From Rutstroemia sp. NJR-2017a BVV2 (Eukaryota; Ascomycota; Leotiomycetes; Helotiales; Rutstroemiaceae), in the NCBI GenBank assembly GCA_002946415.1, contig NJPS01000010.1:1364001-1428000 (forward strand): a stretch of 64,000 bases of DNA. Direction: 5' to 3'. This document shows, piece by piece, positions 23,537 through 32,870 of this stretch. Position 1 is the first letter of the stretch; each line of letters starts with the position of its first letter. Both the position numbers and the translations under genes were made by a program. The notes under the pieces are model-generated. The model saw only the letters and a program-made list of their open reading frames with translations. It ran no database searches and was not told the origin of the DNA.

Positions 23537-24784
23537 TTCGGGATGCTAATGATGGGAGCAAAGATTAGATTTCCTACTTGCAAGATATGTTGTCGGTTAG
23601 CTTTTTTCTTGATCGTAGTTGATGAATATATAGTAAGAAATTTAATTCGGACTTGAGAAATATTTGGCAAAGATTCGCACACCATAGTGAATGACCAGAT
23701 TGAGCCGATATGCTTGCTACTGTAGGAAACTGAATGAGAGGGTGTAGCGGAGCATCGGCAGCAATAAGTGGCAAGAACGACAACAAACATTGCTGGAAGA
23801 CCGTCAGAAACCCCTAGAAATCGAACGCGATATCCTATTAACTAGCTGCCTTGACTTCTGCAGCATCAAACTTTTGCCCGGGAGATTACCATGGTTAAGT
23901 AATTTCAAACTTATTCCTGCTTGATACAAACGTAAGGAAGAAAAAAGGAACATGATATGAGCGGTAGTATTTATATGCTCGTGTTTGGAGCACATATTTT
24001 GCGTAGTACTGCCTCTTTCTTCCTACTGATACCAGAAATCCAAACACACACCAATCAGAGCAACTCTGAGTGCGAAGTTCGATGCTCGCAATCAGGTATG
24101 GAACGACGTGAGTGCTGGTTGGCAACAATCGGGAACAATCAACGACAACAACTGAGACAACGACAGCAGCAAGGAAAATGAAATCAAGAGCTAGGAAACG
24201 CGAGGAATTTCCAGACGTACTGCATGTTAGATAAAAAGCAGGTTAAGCGCTCACTCGCTCTTCTTCGTTCCTAAAACCTCGCGAGATTTCGTAGTGTGTA
24301 TGAATCAAAGAAGAATCGAAAAGCAAGTGGCCTGCAGGAAGCCGAGAATATATATGCGAATCGATACTGCTGAAAGGAAAGTTCCACATGGAAGTGAATC
24401 TGTTGCAGGGAGCGAGAGAGTAAAGAGAGAAAAGAAAGTGACCCTGCCAGATTGGGAAGTTATAGTTGGGCATGGAAAGTGGATGGAAGATGGTCGTGTA
24501 AAAGGCAACAGACTCCAATGGTTTCTACTCAAACCTGTTGCTACTTGGAAGAAAAACAACTTTTGAATGTTCCAGGTTAGTAAAGACATTCAAATGGGGT
24601 TACCACCCCACTGCAATTTAAGCTCAAGGGATAGCAACTCAATCATAAACAAGCAACGGCGCGTTGCTCTCCAGATTTCAACCACTGGACACAAACATGA
24701 TTAAGTTTAACTAAAAAGATTATGTCTGTGACATTTTGAACTGATGAACATCTCGCAGATCTGATTACAAACGTGCAATCCTAT
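23537..24784. other. Intergenic, about 1.25 kb
   Basis: Lies upstream of the SET gene and downstream of the glutathione transferase, both minus strand. Several frames of 60-95 codons lack domains, conserved motifs or good splice sites. A CAA/CAG-rich patch occurs near 24120-24180. No gene supported. Confidence 0.5.
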
Positions 24785-26003
24785 CTACTGAGCCTGCCAT
24801 TTCTTTCCGGTTCCACTCTTGACAGCAGATCGCTATATCTGTTAGTGAAACATCCATACTTGCATTTGCCTTACTTACTTGAGCAATTCTATCGATCCAT
24901 TTCAACAGGTGAGGGAACTGATCCATCTCCTCCTTTTTGATCTCCCCAGAGAAATCCCAAGCGCTGACCCATGCTGGAGTTCAATGTTAGTCTCTTCAGT
25001 TCAGGTACTAGATTGCTTTACTTACGCCAAGTGCCGATGTCTGCTACAGAGTACTTCCCCTTTCCATTGCCAGCGAGATATTCGCGTGGTTCACCGGTGT
25101 ATTTCCCGGACAGACGGATTTCCAATACTCCAAGAACACGCAAGAACTCGTTTCTGAAACGATTGATAGCAACTATTCTCCGGTCAGTGGGACATTTTCA
25201 CTTAGTTGAATAGTTTTCTTACGTTCACTTCTCTCAGCAGCGAACTTAGAGAAGTAGTTCACTTGACCTTGGTACTACGAACCCATGTGGTTAGTTCTTG
25301 GGGTTTTCTGATGAAAAGACGATGATGTTATGAATGAAAAACACAAGTAGGCATGATCCGCCGTATATTTTGTGCTCATTCTGTATGAAAACTTACTGGT
25401 GCTCCCTATAGAACAGTTAGTATGAAGTCACAGGGGGGTTTGCCATGCAAGAGACGTACACTGCCGTGCCAGAAAAACAACCATTGAAGACATTCATTTC
25501 TCTCCAATTCGTCTTTGAATCCAAACACATCCTTACTATCGTACTCCTTGAGAAGATAGAGCAACTCAGCGCTGGTCTCCATGACAGGGAACGGAGGGGT
25601 CTTTGTGTTGTCGATTAAGATAGGGATTCGACCTTGAAATCATAAGCCACTTGCAAGGAATGGTTGAGATGAGCCCACCATTAGGGTTCAACTTCAAGAA
25701 CCAATCTTTCTTCTGCTCGTTGGTCTGGATATTGATTAATGTGTGAGTGTCTGTCATGAAGTATTAGTAAGTCTTTCGACCCATGCTTTGTTGATTCTTA
25801 CAATCAATGCCATAGACTTCGTTGAGCTCCTCGAGCATGATCTGAACTTTCCTGCCATTGGGAGTTGACTGAGTCACAATATGAAGCCCCTATACTCCTA
25901 TCAGTCATTGTACCTTGCTGGAATAGGCTCACTGGACTGTACATACCTTTGCATTCTTGACGTCCTCAGGAGTACCTTCAAGATAGAAACTGGAAGAAGA
26001 CAT
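24785..26003 (-). CDS. Glutathione S-transferase, Ure2-like
   Basis: A gene cut into about eight short exons, so no long frame exists. Reading through them: start MSSSSFYLEGTPEDVKNAK (exon end near 25946); LHIVTQSTPNGRKVQIMLEE with the thioredoxin-fold SxxNGRKV strand; WFLKLNPNGG then RIPILIDN, the cis-Pro loop; VMETSAELLYLLKEYD with the Glu-Ser glutathione gamma-Glu site; then the helical domain with NECLQWLFFWHGS, YQGQVNYFSKFA, KYSVADIGTW (the conserved N-capping Asp) and WVSAWDFSG. The end is SGTGKKWQAQ. Class assignment rests on the STPNGRK start typical of Ure2p/GTT fungal enzymes. Expected activities are detoxification by glutathione conjugation or peroxide reduction. Exact exon ends in the 25.2-25.5 kb part were not all settled. 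Confidence 0.86.
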
Positions 26004-26444
26004 TGTTAGATTATTTGTGGGTTGTTAGACTATGACTATATTTGGCTGAGTTATGAAGAGAGGAAATGAAGGAGTAAGGCAATGAAGATATCGAGTACTT
26101 GATAATAAATAGGTGAAAGCAACTCGAAAGGAAGAGGATGGCGGGGTACAGTAGTTAAGTGAGGGGTCTTTCAAAGCATCGGCTGGTAACACATGTCGCC
26201 CAGAATTGTTAACGTCATGACAAATCCAATTTAATATAGCTTTGCGGGGTGCTTGATAATCATAAACCATAATTGCGGGCGCCACGCGGAATTGGCTTGA
26301 TCGAACTTTCGAAGGGATGGAATCTCACCGTCTGCTATTGGTGCTATACGTGCTTTTTGCTCGATTGGGGAGGATGCTGCGGGGCAAGGCGTTTCTGAAG
26401 CCACCTCTCGCGAGTGCACGACATGGTAGCAGTAACATCATGGA
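26004..26444. promoter_or_regulatory. Divergent spacer between GST and HET genes
   Basis: 441 bp separate the two starts, so the promoters are adjacent. No clear motif recognised. Confidence 0.45.
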
Positions 26445-28352
26445 ATGGTGGAAGAAGGAACAATCTCTTGTCTAGTTCTTACAATTCTTACAGCCATGGC
26501 ACGGTACAGTCGCCGCACATATGCTCGATACCGAAAGTACCGGTCTCGGATATTTATTAACCTTAGCTCCTGCCAATCGGAACATGATATCGCTTCACTG
26601 ATGGATGACTTAGACGGAGCAATCCCATTTCAGTACAGTCCGCTCAATTATGACCGAGATGAGATCAGACTGCTGCAGATTCTTCATTCACCGTCGGAGG
26701 ACGACTCCATCCACTGCCACCTTATTCACACGCGTTTAAACGATGCACCCCCTTACCATGCGCTCTCGTACGCATGGGGATCCAAAGTACATCCGACACC
26801 CATCTATGTCAATGGCGGATCACTTACTGTGGCCGTGAATCTTATGAGGGCGTTAGGGCGACTTCGTCCTCCAACGGCCGATGAGGTGATTTTTCTGTGG
26901 GTTGACGCGATTTGCATCAACCAGAACAATACTTCGGAGAAAAACAATCAGATCAGGAAGATGCGAACAATTTACCAGAATGCACGAGGCGTCTGTGTGT
27001 GGATTGGGCGTGGCAGTGATGACAGTTCATCCGCGATTCAACTGGTCAGAGAATTGAATCGGGCTGCACAAGGCCAGGTAAAGGAGATGTTGCAAGATCC
27101 GTCACGGGAAGAGCAAATTCTCTCGCTTAAAGTCCTTTTCCGTCGTCAGTACTGGTGGAGGATATGGGTCATTCAAGAAGTTTCATGTGCCCGAGAAGTC
27201 ATGGTCTATTGCGGTCCTGAAGCCATACCTTTGCCGGAGCTCAACAATGCTTGTGATATACTCAAAAGTGAGGAAGACGTATTAACATCAATATTTTATA
27301 CATCTCCCTCTATTGTTCGTACATTGGTAGCTGGAGGACCACGTAGTCTGAAAATCTCGAGATACCATACTCCTGATGCTGATGAGCCCTCTCTTTTTGA
27401 CCTACTACTTTCACACAAGAGTAAGATGGCCTCCGAACCGAAAGACAAAGTGTTCGCACTGGTTGGAATCTCTAGCTCCAAGGAATCATTTGGTCCAATA
27501 GACTATTCAATGTCCGTACGCCAGGTCTACACTCACGCCGCAAAACACATCATTCAAACATCGGGTAGACTTGATGTCATTTGTGCGAAACAGCAGAATT
27601 CCAACTGCCACGACTTGCCAACTTGGGTGCCAGACTGGACAAGGCCACTTCGGAAACAGGGTCCCACAATTGTCGGACTTCATCACAGTTCACAGGACTT
27701 TCTTGCTTCCGACGCAATACCTATCAATGTTAGATTTGTTGGAGATGAAGATATTCTCATAACCTCCGGAGTCATTATCGACAAAGTGCAACGACTGGGC
27801 TATAAATTTAAGCGACGTCTATACCCTGGCGAAGATATCAGCGATATTCTACGGACTCTCCATGGGTGGTGGAGCATAATTACATCTGATAGAGGACATT
27901 CAATCGATGAGCAAGGGGCATTCTGCAGGTTGATATCATGTGGCAACTGGGCTTCCGACGATATGGAGCCATATGCAGCTCGGATGAAAAGCATCGCGAT
28001 GGCCATATCAGAACAATATCCATCTCTCACATTTCCGCTATCTCCATACCCGATGAGAGAAGAGCTTGATGAGAAAGGAACCGTTGCGGCGCTCATATCT
28101 GTTTCTTTCACGATGAATAGACGTCGCTTCATAATTTCCACCTCTAAAATTATGGGTCTTGCGCCTATAGAATGTGCTAAAGACGACCTTATATGTGTTT
28201 TGCCAGGTTGTCGATTTCCCGTCATTCTCAGACCTCAAGAAGATCACCACATACTTATTGGAGAGGCATACATTGATGGTTTTATGTTTGGAGAAGCTAT
28301 GAGAGGAGCCGAAAGTGGCATTTATGAGTGGAACACATTTGAGATTCATTGA
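26445..28352 (+). CDS. HET-domain (heterokaryon incompatibility) protein
   Basis: Intronless, 635 aa. The HET domain spans about residues 100-255: YHALSYAWGS, then FLWVDAICINQNNTSEKNNQ, MRTIYQNARGVCVWIGRGSD and QYWWRIWVIQEV. The rest is the usual poorly conserved extension, with DKVFALVGISS and LPTWVPDWTRP blocks that recur in this class. HET proteins trigger programmed death when genetically different hyphae fuse, or act as NLR-like sentinel modules; no NACHT or repeat domain is present, so this is a stand-alone HET gene. The partner and allele role are unknown. The ATG at 26445 is the first in frame; another at 26496 (MARYSRRTY) is possible. Such genes are often polymorphic and strain-specific. 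Confidence 0.92.
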   Translation: MVEEGTISCLVLTILTAMARYSRRTYARYRKYRSRIFINLSSCQSEHDIASLMDDLDGAIPFQYSPLNYDRDEIRLLQILHSPSEDDSIHCHLIHTRLNDAPPYHALSYAWGSKVHPTPIYVNGGSLTVAVNLMRALGRLRPPTADEVIFLWVDAICINQNNTSEKNNQIRKMRTIYQNARGVCVWIGRGSDDSSSAIQLVRELNRAAQGQVKEMLQDPSREEQILSLKVLFRRQYWWRIWVIQEVSCAREVMVYCGPEAIPLPELNNACDILKSEEDVLTSIFYTSPSIVRTLVAGGPRSLKISRYHTPDADEPSLFDLLLSHKSKMASEPKDKVFALVGISSSKESFGPIDYSMSVRQVYTHAAKHIIQTSGRLDVICAKQQNSNCHDLPTWVPDWTRPLRKQGPTIVGLHHSSQDFLASDAIPINVRFVGDEDILITSGVIIDKVQRLGYKFKRRLYPGEDISDILRTLHGWWSIITSDRGHSIDEQGAFCRLISCGNWASDDMEPYAARMKSIAMAISEQYPSLTFPLSPYPMREELDEKGTVAALISVSFTMNRRRFIISTSKIMGLAPIECAKDDLICVLPGCRFPVILRPQEDHHILIGEAYIDGFMFGEAMRGAESGIYEWNTFEIH

Positions 28353-29885
28353 GGATTTCCAATTGATACTCTAGTATCGCTGCAGGGCGTACTTGGGAAA
28401 CCGCAATCTGGTTGCCGTTGGTACCTCTTGGCCATGCGATACTAACTTATCCACTGTCAGTTGCCCTGATTTAGGAAATGTCATGGTCTGTAGTCTTCAG
28501 TGAGCTTGAGTATTTGTCCAGCACATACAGAACATTTCGTCCCATGAGGGCGACTTGCACAACAATTTTCGAGCGCAGCAGTCAGCCTAGGACCAACCCG
28601 CAAGCTATTTCCCAATCCTCTAATTTGATCAGTCTGAAGAGAGGGATTTCCCAAACCGAAAAAGTTCCTCAACGACAGTGAAGTGGACACTATTGTGGTA
28701 TACATATGCTGTGCATCTGCTCCTTGCATTAAGTTGCACCGGGTAGTCTTACATACATCAGGCACGAAAAGCCTGCACGGTTCGATCGCAGGTCATTAGA
28801 AGCTGCCGACTAATCGGAATTTGAAAAACTTGCCGTTTGACACTATGATAGTCCATGTGTCGTCTCTCTTCTTCAACTATAAAATTAGCAACCGCTCAAT
28901 AAAGCACTGGCTCGATGATATTCCTTCCATCACAACGCAGTCAAAGCATTCTCTGAAACATCTTGCATCTCGAAGCAACCAAACCTTAGCATCGAAGCTG
29001 GACATCCCCAGATTCGATCACAAACCCTCCAGATCGGGCCCTTCACTGCCACATCCCCAATCGAAGCAAGAAAAGGGAACGGAAACTCTAATCACCCCTC
29101 CAACAACACGATGCGTACCAAGCTTACGATCCCCTTTTCGCATACACAAACAAAAATTCCTGCGACGTTCCAGAAACCCCGCTCTGACGTAGTAAAGATG
29201 GGACGAATCTAGGAAAGAAGAAAGAGAGAGAGAAAAATCTTTATGCGCTCCAGATTAAGATTCTTGCCCAAACAGCACACCCTTTATGAAAACCTGCCCT
29301 TCCCCCCAATTTCCACGTGTCACAGCAATAAATCATGCCAACCCCCCCTTTCAAACGAGGATTGTGCTGGGAGGAAGGGGCTCGGTAAATTATGGGATGA
29401 GGTGCGTTGTGTTGGGCATGAAGGTCCATGCAGGGTGTGTGCTTGCACGGCAGTCTGTGTGAGCACCGATGGTTTGGCGATTCTTGGGGAACATTAAGAA
29501 TAATATATGTTCGACATTATATCTTTATTTAAACTTCGGTGATTTTCATTCGCGGGAACCGGCCGTCATACTCGTCATAGTGATCGGTTTCCTGGGAGAC
29601 CGATCTTGGAAGTGTCTCGGGTTGAGCTTGAAAAGAATGATAAATATCTTTTGGAATCGTCCAGAATTCTTGACTGTAATTCAAAGTCTACCTGTCTACA
29701 CTCATATACGAAAGTACCTCCTCTACAGCAATCTTGCATACTCTGCTCAATCTTCTACATACCTCTCAGAGAATACTCCACCATATTACAACATCTTGAC
29801 TACCTCGCCCCAACTCCAACTCCAACTGCAACTTCATTGAAACCCCAACCCACTACCACCACCAACACCAACACCAACAGAAAAC
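28353..29885. other. Intergenic, about 1.5 kb, with repeat-rich leader
   Basis: No gene is supported. A 123-codon plus frame (28821-29192) is basic and Ser-rich but has no domain. The last 75 bases before the next start are a CT/AC-rich leader with short tandem units (listed separately), plausibly the 5' untranslated region of the following gene. Confidence 0.5.
29810..29880 (+). repeat. CAACTC and ACC(AAC) tandem units in a 5' leader
   Basis: The sequence has CCAACTCCAACTCCAACTGCAACT, shown here as four units of about six bases from 29810 to 29833, and further on a run of ACC/ACCAAC units (about 29850-29880). It ends just before the ATG at 29886. CA-rich leaders without G are common in fungal mRNAs and can lack structure. 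Confidence 0.7.
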
Positions 29886-30350
29886 ATGCTCGGCTACCTC
29901 CTAACCTCCCGCTCCATCACCCTCTACGTGCTCTACACCCTACACGTCATGCTCGGCAGCACGCTCATCTTCGCCGGGCTCTTCACCTACGGCGTGCACA
30001 GCAGCAAAGCCATGGCTCGCGCGGCCAAAGCCGGGCAAGCCAACGATCTGGATCTGGACATCGCAGTTGAAGGAAACAGCAGTGCGTATGCGAGCCACAA
30101 TGGAGATTTTCCTGGTATGAGGAGAGTCAAGAGTATGGTGGGACTGAGAGCAGAGGGAGGCTGGAATGCGCATGCAAATGGTACGGCGGGTGCTGGTGCT
30201 GGGAAGGGGACGCTGAGAGATGGGGAGGAGGAAGTGGTTAAGTTCAGGGAGGTGTGTTATGGGGTGAAGGAGAGGGGCACAGTGGAGATTGAGATGGAGG
30301 TGCCGGGGTTGGGGAAAGGGGGGAGGGGAATGCCGTTGGAGATGTCTTGA
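29886..30350 (+). CDS. Small single-pass membrane protein, uncharacterised
   Basis: Intronless, 154 aa. The first 35 residues carry one or two hydrophobic stretches, YLLTSRSITLYVLYTLHV and MLGSTLIFAGLFTYGV, followed by a polar tail with Ala/Gly-rich and basic segments (GMRRVKSMVGLRAEGG) and a charged end (VKERGTVEIEMEVPGLGKGG). No family was recognised. Coding is supported by the ATG directly after an mRNA-leader-like sequence, codon bias with third-position C in the first part, and lack of interrupting stops; it could still be a chance frame. It converges with the aminotransferase gene. Confidence 0.55.
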   Translation: MLGYLLTSRSITLYVLYTLHVMLGSTLIFAGLFTYGVHSSKAMARAAKAGQANDLDLDIAVEGNSSAYASHNGDFPGMRRVKSMVGLRAEGGWNAHANGTAGAGAGKGTLRDGEEEVVKFREVCYGVKERGTVEIEMEVPGLGKGGRGMPLEMS

Positions 30351-30869
30351 GCGGGGGCTCGAGGGAGTGTTTTTGACGGAGAGAGCTTGAAATGTGAAGG
30401 TTGATGTTTTTGGATTTCGGATTTATCGTAAGGGACAAGAGCGGCATAGAGTGCATTATGGGTTGCGGTTGGATGAAATGCTTTGTTTTGTAAGATACCT
30501 GATATGCGATATGCGGCGATATGATCGATGATAATGAATTGTATGAATTTCTTGAATCAGTATTATTTACTAGATATTGGGAGTATATTGTCTTGGTATT
30601 TATCAATTTACTATGTCTTGAAGATGCGATGTAAGATCTCAAAACGAGTTTTGCCTCCCAAAAAAATAAATAAATAAATAATGAATACAAGGCAAATGTC
30701 TGATCTAACTCTCGATTGGATGTTTGTTCATGTATTACCAAAGGTACACACATGGCAGGGGCATGTAAAGCATTCCGAGTGTCCATGCATTGGAAGTTCT
30801 TCTATACTCTAGAATAATCTGCCTTCAGTCTTGACATGTTGCTTGAGAAAATGCATATTGTGTACATAT
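30351..30869. other. Intergenic between convergent genes
   Basis: About 520 bp of 3' flanks. It holds a short A3T tandem run (AAATAAATAAATAAATAA, about 30664-30681). Nothing else. Confidence 0.5.
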
Positions 30870-32124
30870 CTAAGATTTAAAGTTTTCCTTCAAGTAAGCG
30901 CCCAGCTTCTCCAATGCTTCTCTTAGCACCTCAGTCTCGGACACGAACCCAATCCTAACAAACCCCTTATGTTCCTCGCCAAAGCATTTCGAGCCAGGCA
31001 GAAACATAACTTTTGTCTTCTCAATAACATCTATGCAGAACTGCACATCGTCGACCGGCTCACGCCCATTCTCGAACTTGATGAAAGCAGTCGTACCGCC
31101 TGTAGGTTTCACCCATGAACAGAAAGAACTATGCTCATTGACAAATGCTTCCAGAAGCGCTATATTGGTCTTAGCCAATTTGATATTCCGGCTTAGGAGA
31201 GAATGAATAACGGAAGCATGTAGAGCGTATGAAGCAACTTGGTCGTCAAGTTGTGAGACGGAGATGGTGGTGTAATCTCGAGCTTCTGCAATGGCAGAGA
31301 TGATTGCTTCGGATCTAGATGCGATCCAGCCGAGACGAATTCCGGCTAATGAGTAGGCTTTTGACATAGAGCCTACGACGATGGTCTTCTCATAGCCCAA
31401 TGAGACTAGGGATGGAGGGAATTCTGCATCGACGGGAGATATGCCATGGAAGAGAGGTCGATAAACTTCATCACTCAAAATGATAATATCCTTCTCCCTT
31501 GCGATATCAACCAAGCCTTGCAAGACCGACTTCGGGATGGTAGCTCCAGTAGGATTGTTCGGATTATTGATAATAATCATCTTGGTGTTTTCTTTAATCA
31601 TCCCTTTCAACTCCTCCAAGTCAGGGATGTATTTCTTTTCCTTGCGCAACTTCCACAGAGAGACCTCTGCGCCGAGACTCTGTGGTACAGCGTATAGCTG
31701 TTGGTAGGTAGGATGCACGCAGATGACATGATCGCCAGGGCCGACAAGTGTGTATAGCAAGAGGAAGTTCGCGGCAATTGCACCGGGGGTAATCAGTATG
31801 TTGTCTGCCGATAAACTTGATGTAGCCCTGACTGAGTATAAACCTGCCAAGCGTTCGCGCAGCCCGGGTGAACCTCGAATGTGGCCATAAGTGAGTTTGG
31901 TGGAAGTGGACAAGGGCGGAGGAAGATTTTGATCTTCAGACAGTTTGACTAAGTCGTCGATAGATATAGAAGCTGCACAGGTTTCGGCAATATTGAGCAC
32001 ACCTGGTGTGAGCTCATACTTATCCATCCACTGAGGGGAGAAAGAAGGTTAGAGATTCTGAGGTGGGATTCGGATGAGGGGTAGTGCAGACCTGTTCGAC
32101 GTCGAAGGGTTCAATCTTGACCAT
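30870..32124 (-). CDS. Class I/II PLP-dependent aminotransferase
   Basis: Two exons (32124-32092, MVKIEPFDVEQ, and 32030-30870) give 397 aa. Fold-type I aminotransferase motifs are in order: TYGHIRGSPGLRERLA, the cofactor-phosphate turn TPGAIAANFLLLYTLVGPGD, the stacking region HPTYQQLY, NNPNNPTGA with the PLP-contacting Asn, SDEVYRPLF with the Asp pairing to pyridine N, and SMSKAYSLAGIRLGW with the Schiff-base Lys. The C-terminal FVRIGFVSE includes the carboxylate-binding Arg. It resembles the short fungal/bacterial aspartate-type enzymes related to capreomycidine synthase. The amino donor is not predictable. It is divergent from the ABC transporter gene with a 746-bp spacer. Confidence 0.9.
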
Positions 32125-32870
32125 GTTTGCGGTAGGAATGGCGTTGCAGAAACCTGGTGCTTGTTGGCTTTGACTTCGACATTTCGATTTGGGGCTCCAT
32201 TACGGACCTTTTTATGTGCTGATGGTATCGAGGTTTATGTTCTCCACAGGGCGTGGACGCCGAGAATGTCGGAGTAGTTGTGTCAGAGTAGTTGTGTGTC
32301 GGAGTAATTGTGTGTCCAGGTAGGTAACTTGAATACACCTCCGAATTGGCCTGATCCACTTGGAGAAAGGTAAGCTCTATAGGAAATCACAGCGAAGAGA
32401 AAGACTTATGCTAACACGGTGATATCGTAGTATCTCAAAATTTGTAAATTTCGTGCATAACGGAAAATCCAGCTTCCCCTCAAACTGTGTGTGGCGCACC
32501 GATGCTGTGGTGAGGATCCCCGCCACTGCCCAACAAGCAAAGCTCGGCCAAGCTCTTTACCCAATTGAACCGAGAGACAAGCTAAAACACGGCGATCAAA
32601 TGATACGACGATCGAGTCTCTCCCCGACTTCGACACCATTCTCTCTCTTATTTCCAAACCCATCGTCGGCTTCTTTTCTTTTTAATACAGCTTCGCCAAG
32701 TACAGAAATCTTCCGGTCATCTCATGCAGAATTCCGTTGGGCTTTATTGATTCATACATGGCAACCTGTGTCGTCACCATACCGTAGCATTAAAGCTCTC
32801 GCCGAGGCTTCTCTCGACTTCACGACTTCGCATCTTACGACTCTTCATACAGTAACACATCGCGCCGCAG
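32125..32870. promoter_or_regulatory. Divergent spacer between aminotransferase and ABC transporter
   Basis: 746 bp between start codons, containing a three-copy tandem repeat (listed separately) near the aminotransferase side and pyrimidine-rich stretches (about 32613-32670) near the transporter. A 181-codon plus frame (32453-32998) runs into the transporter's first exon in another frame and is judged spurious. Confidence 0.5.
32268..32315 (+). repeat. Three tandem copies of GTCGGAGTAGTTGT(GT)
   Basis: Copies start at 32268, 32282 and 32298: GTCGGAGTAGTTGT, GTCAGAGTAGTTGTGT, GTCGGAGTAATTGTGT. They differ by single bases. Located about 145 bases upstream of the aminotransferase start in a shared promoter region. 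Confidence 0.85.

Noticed and set aside
28740..28800. GGTTCGATCGCAGG as a tRNA T-arm
   Set aside because: Stem pairing and the rest of a cloverleaf are missing.
28821..29192. 123-codon basic Ser-rich frame
   Set aside because: No motif and composition like random AT/CA-rich spacer.
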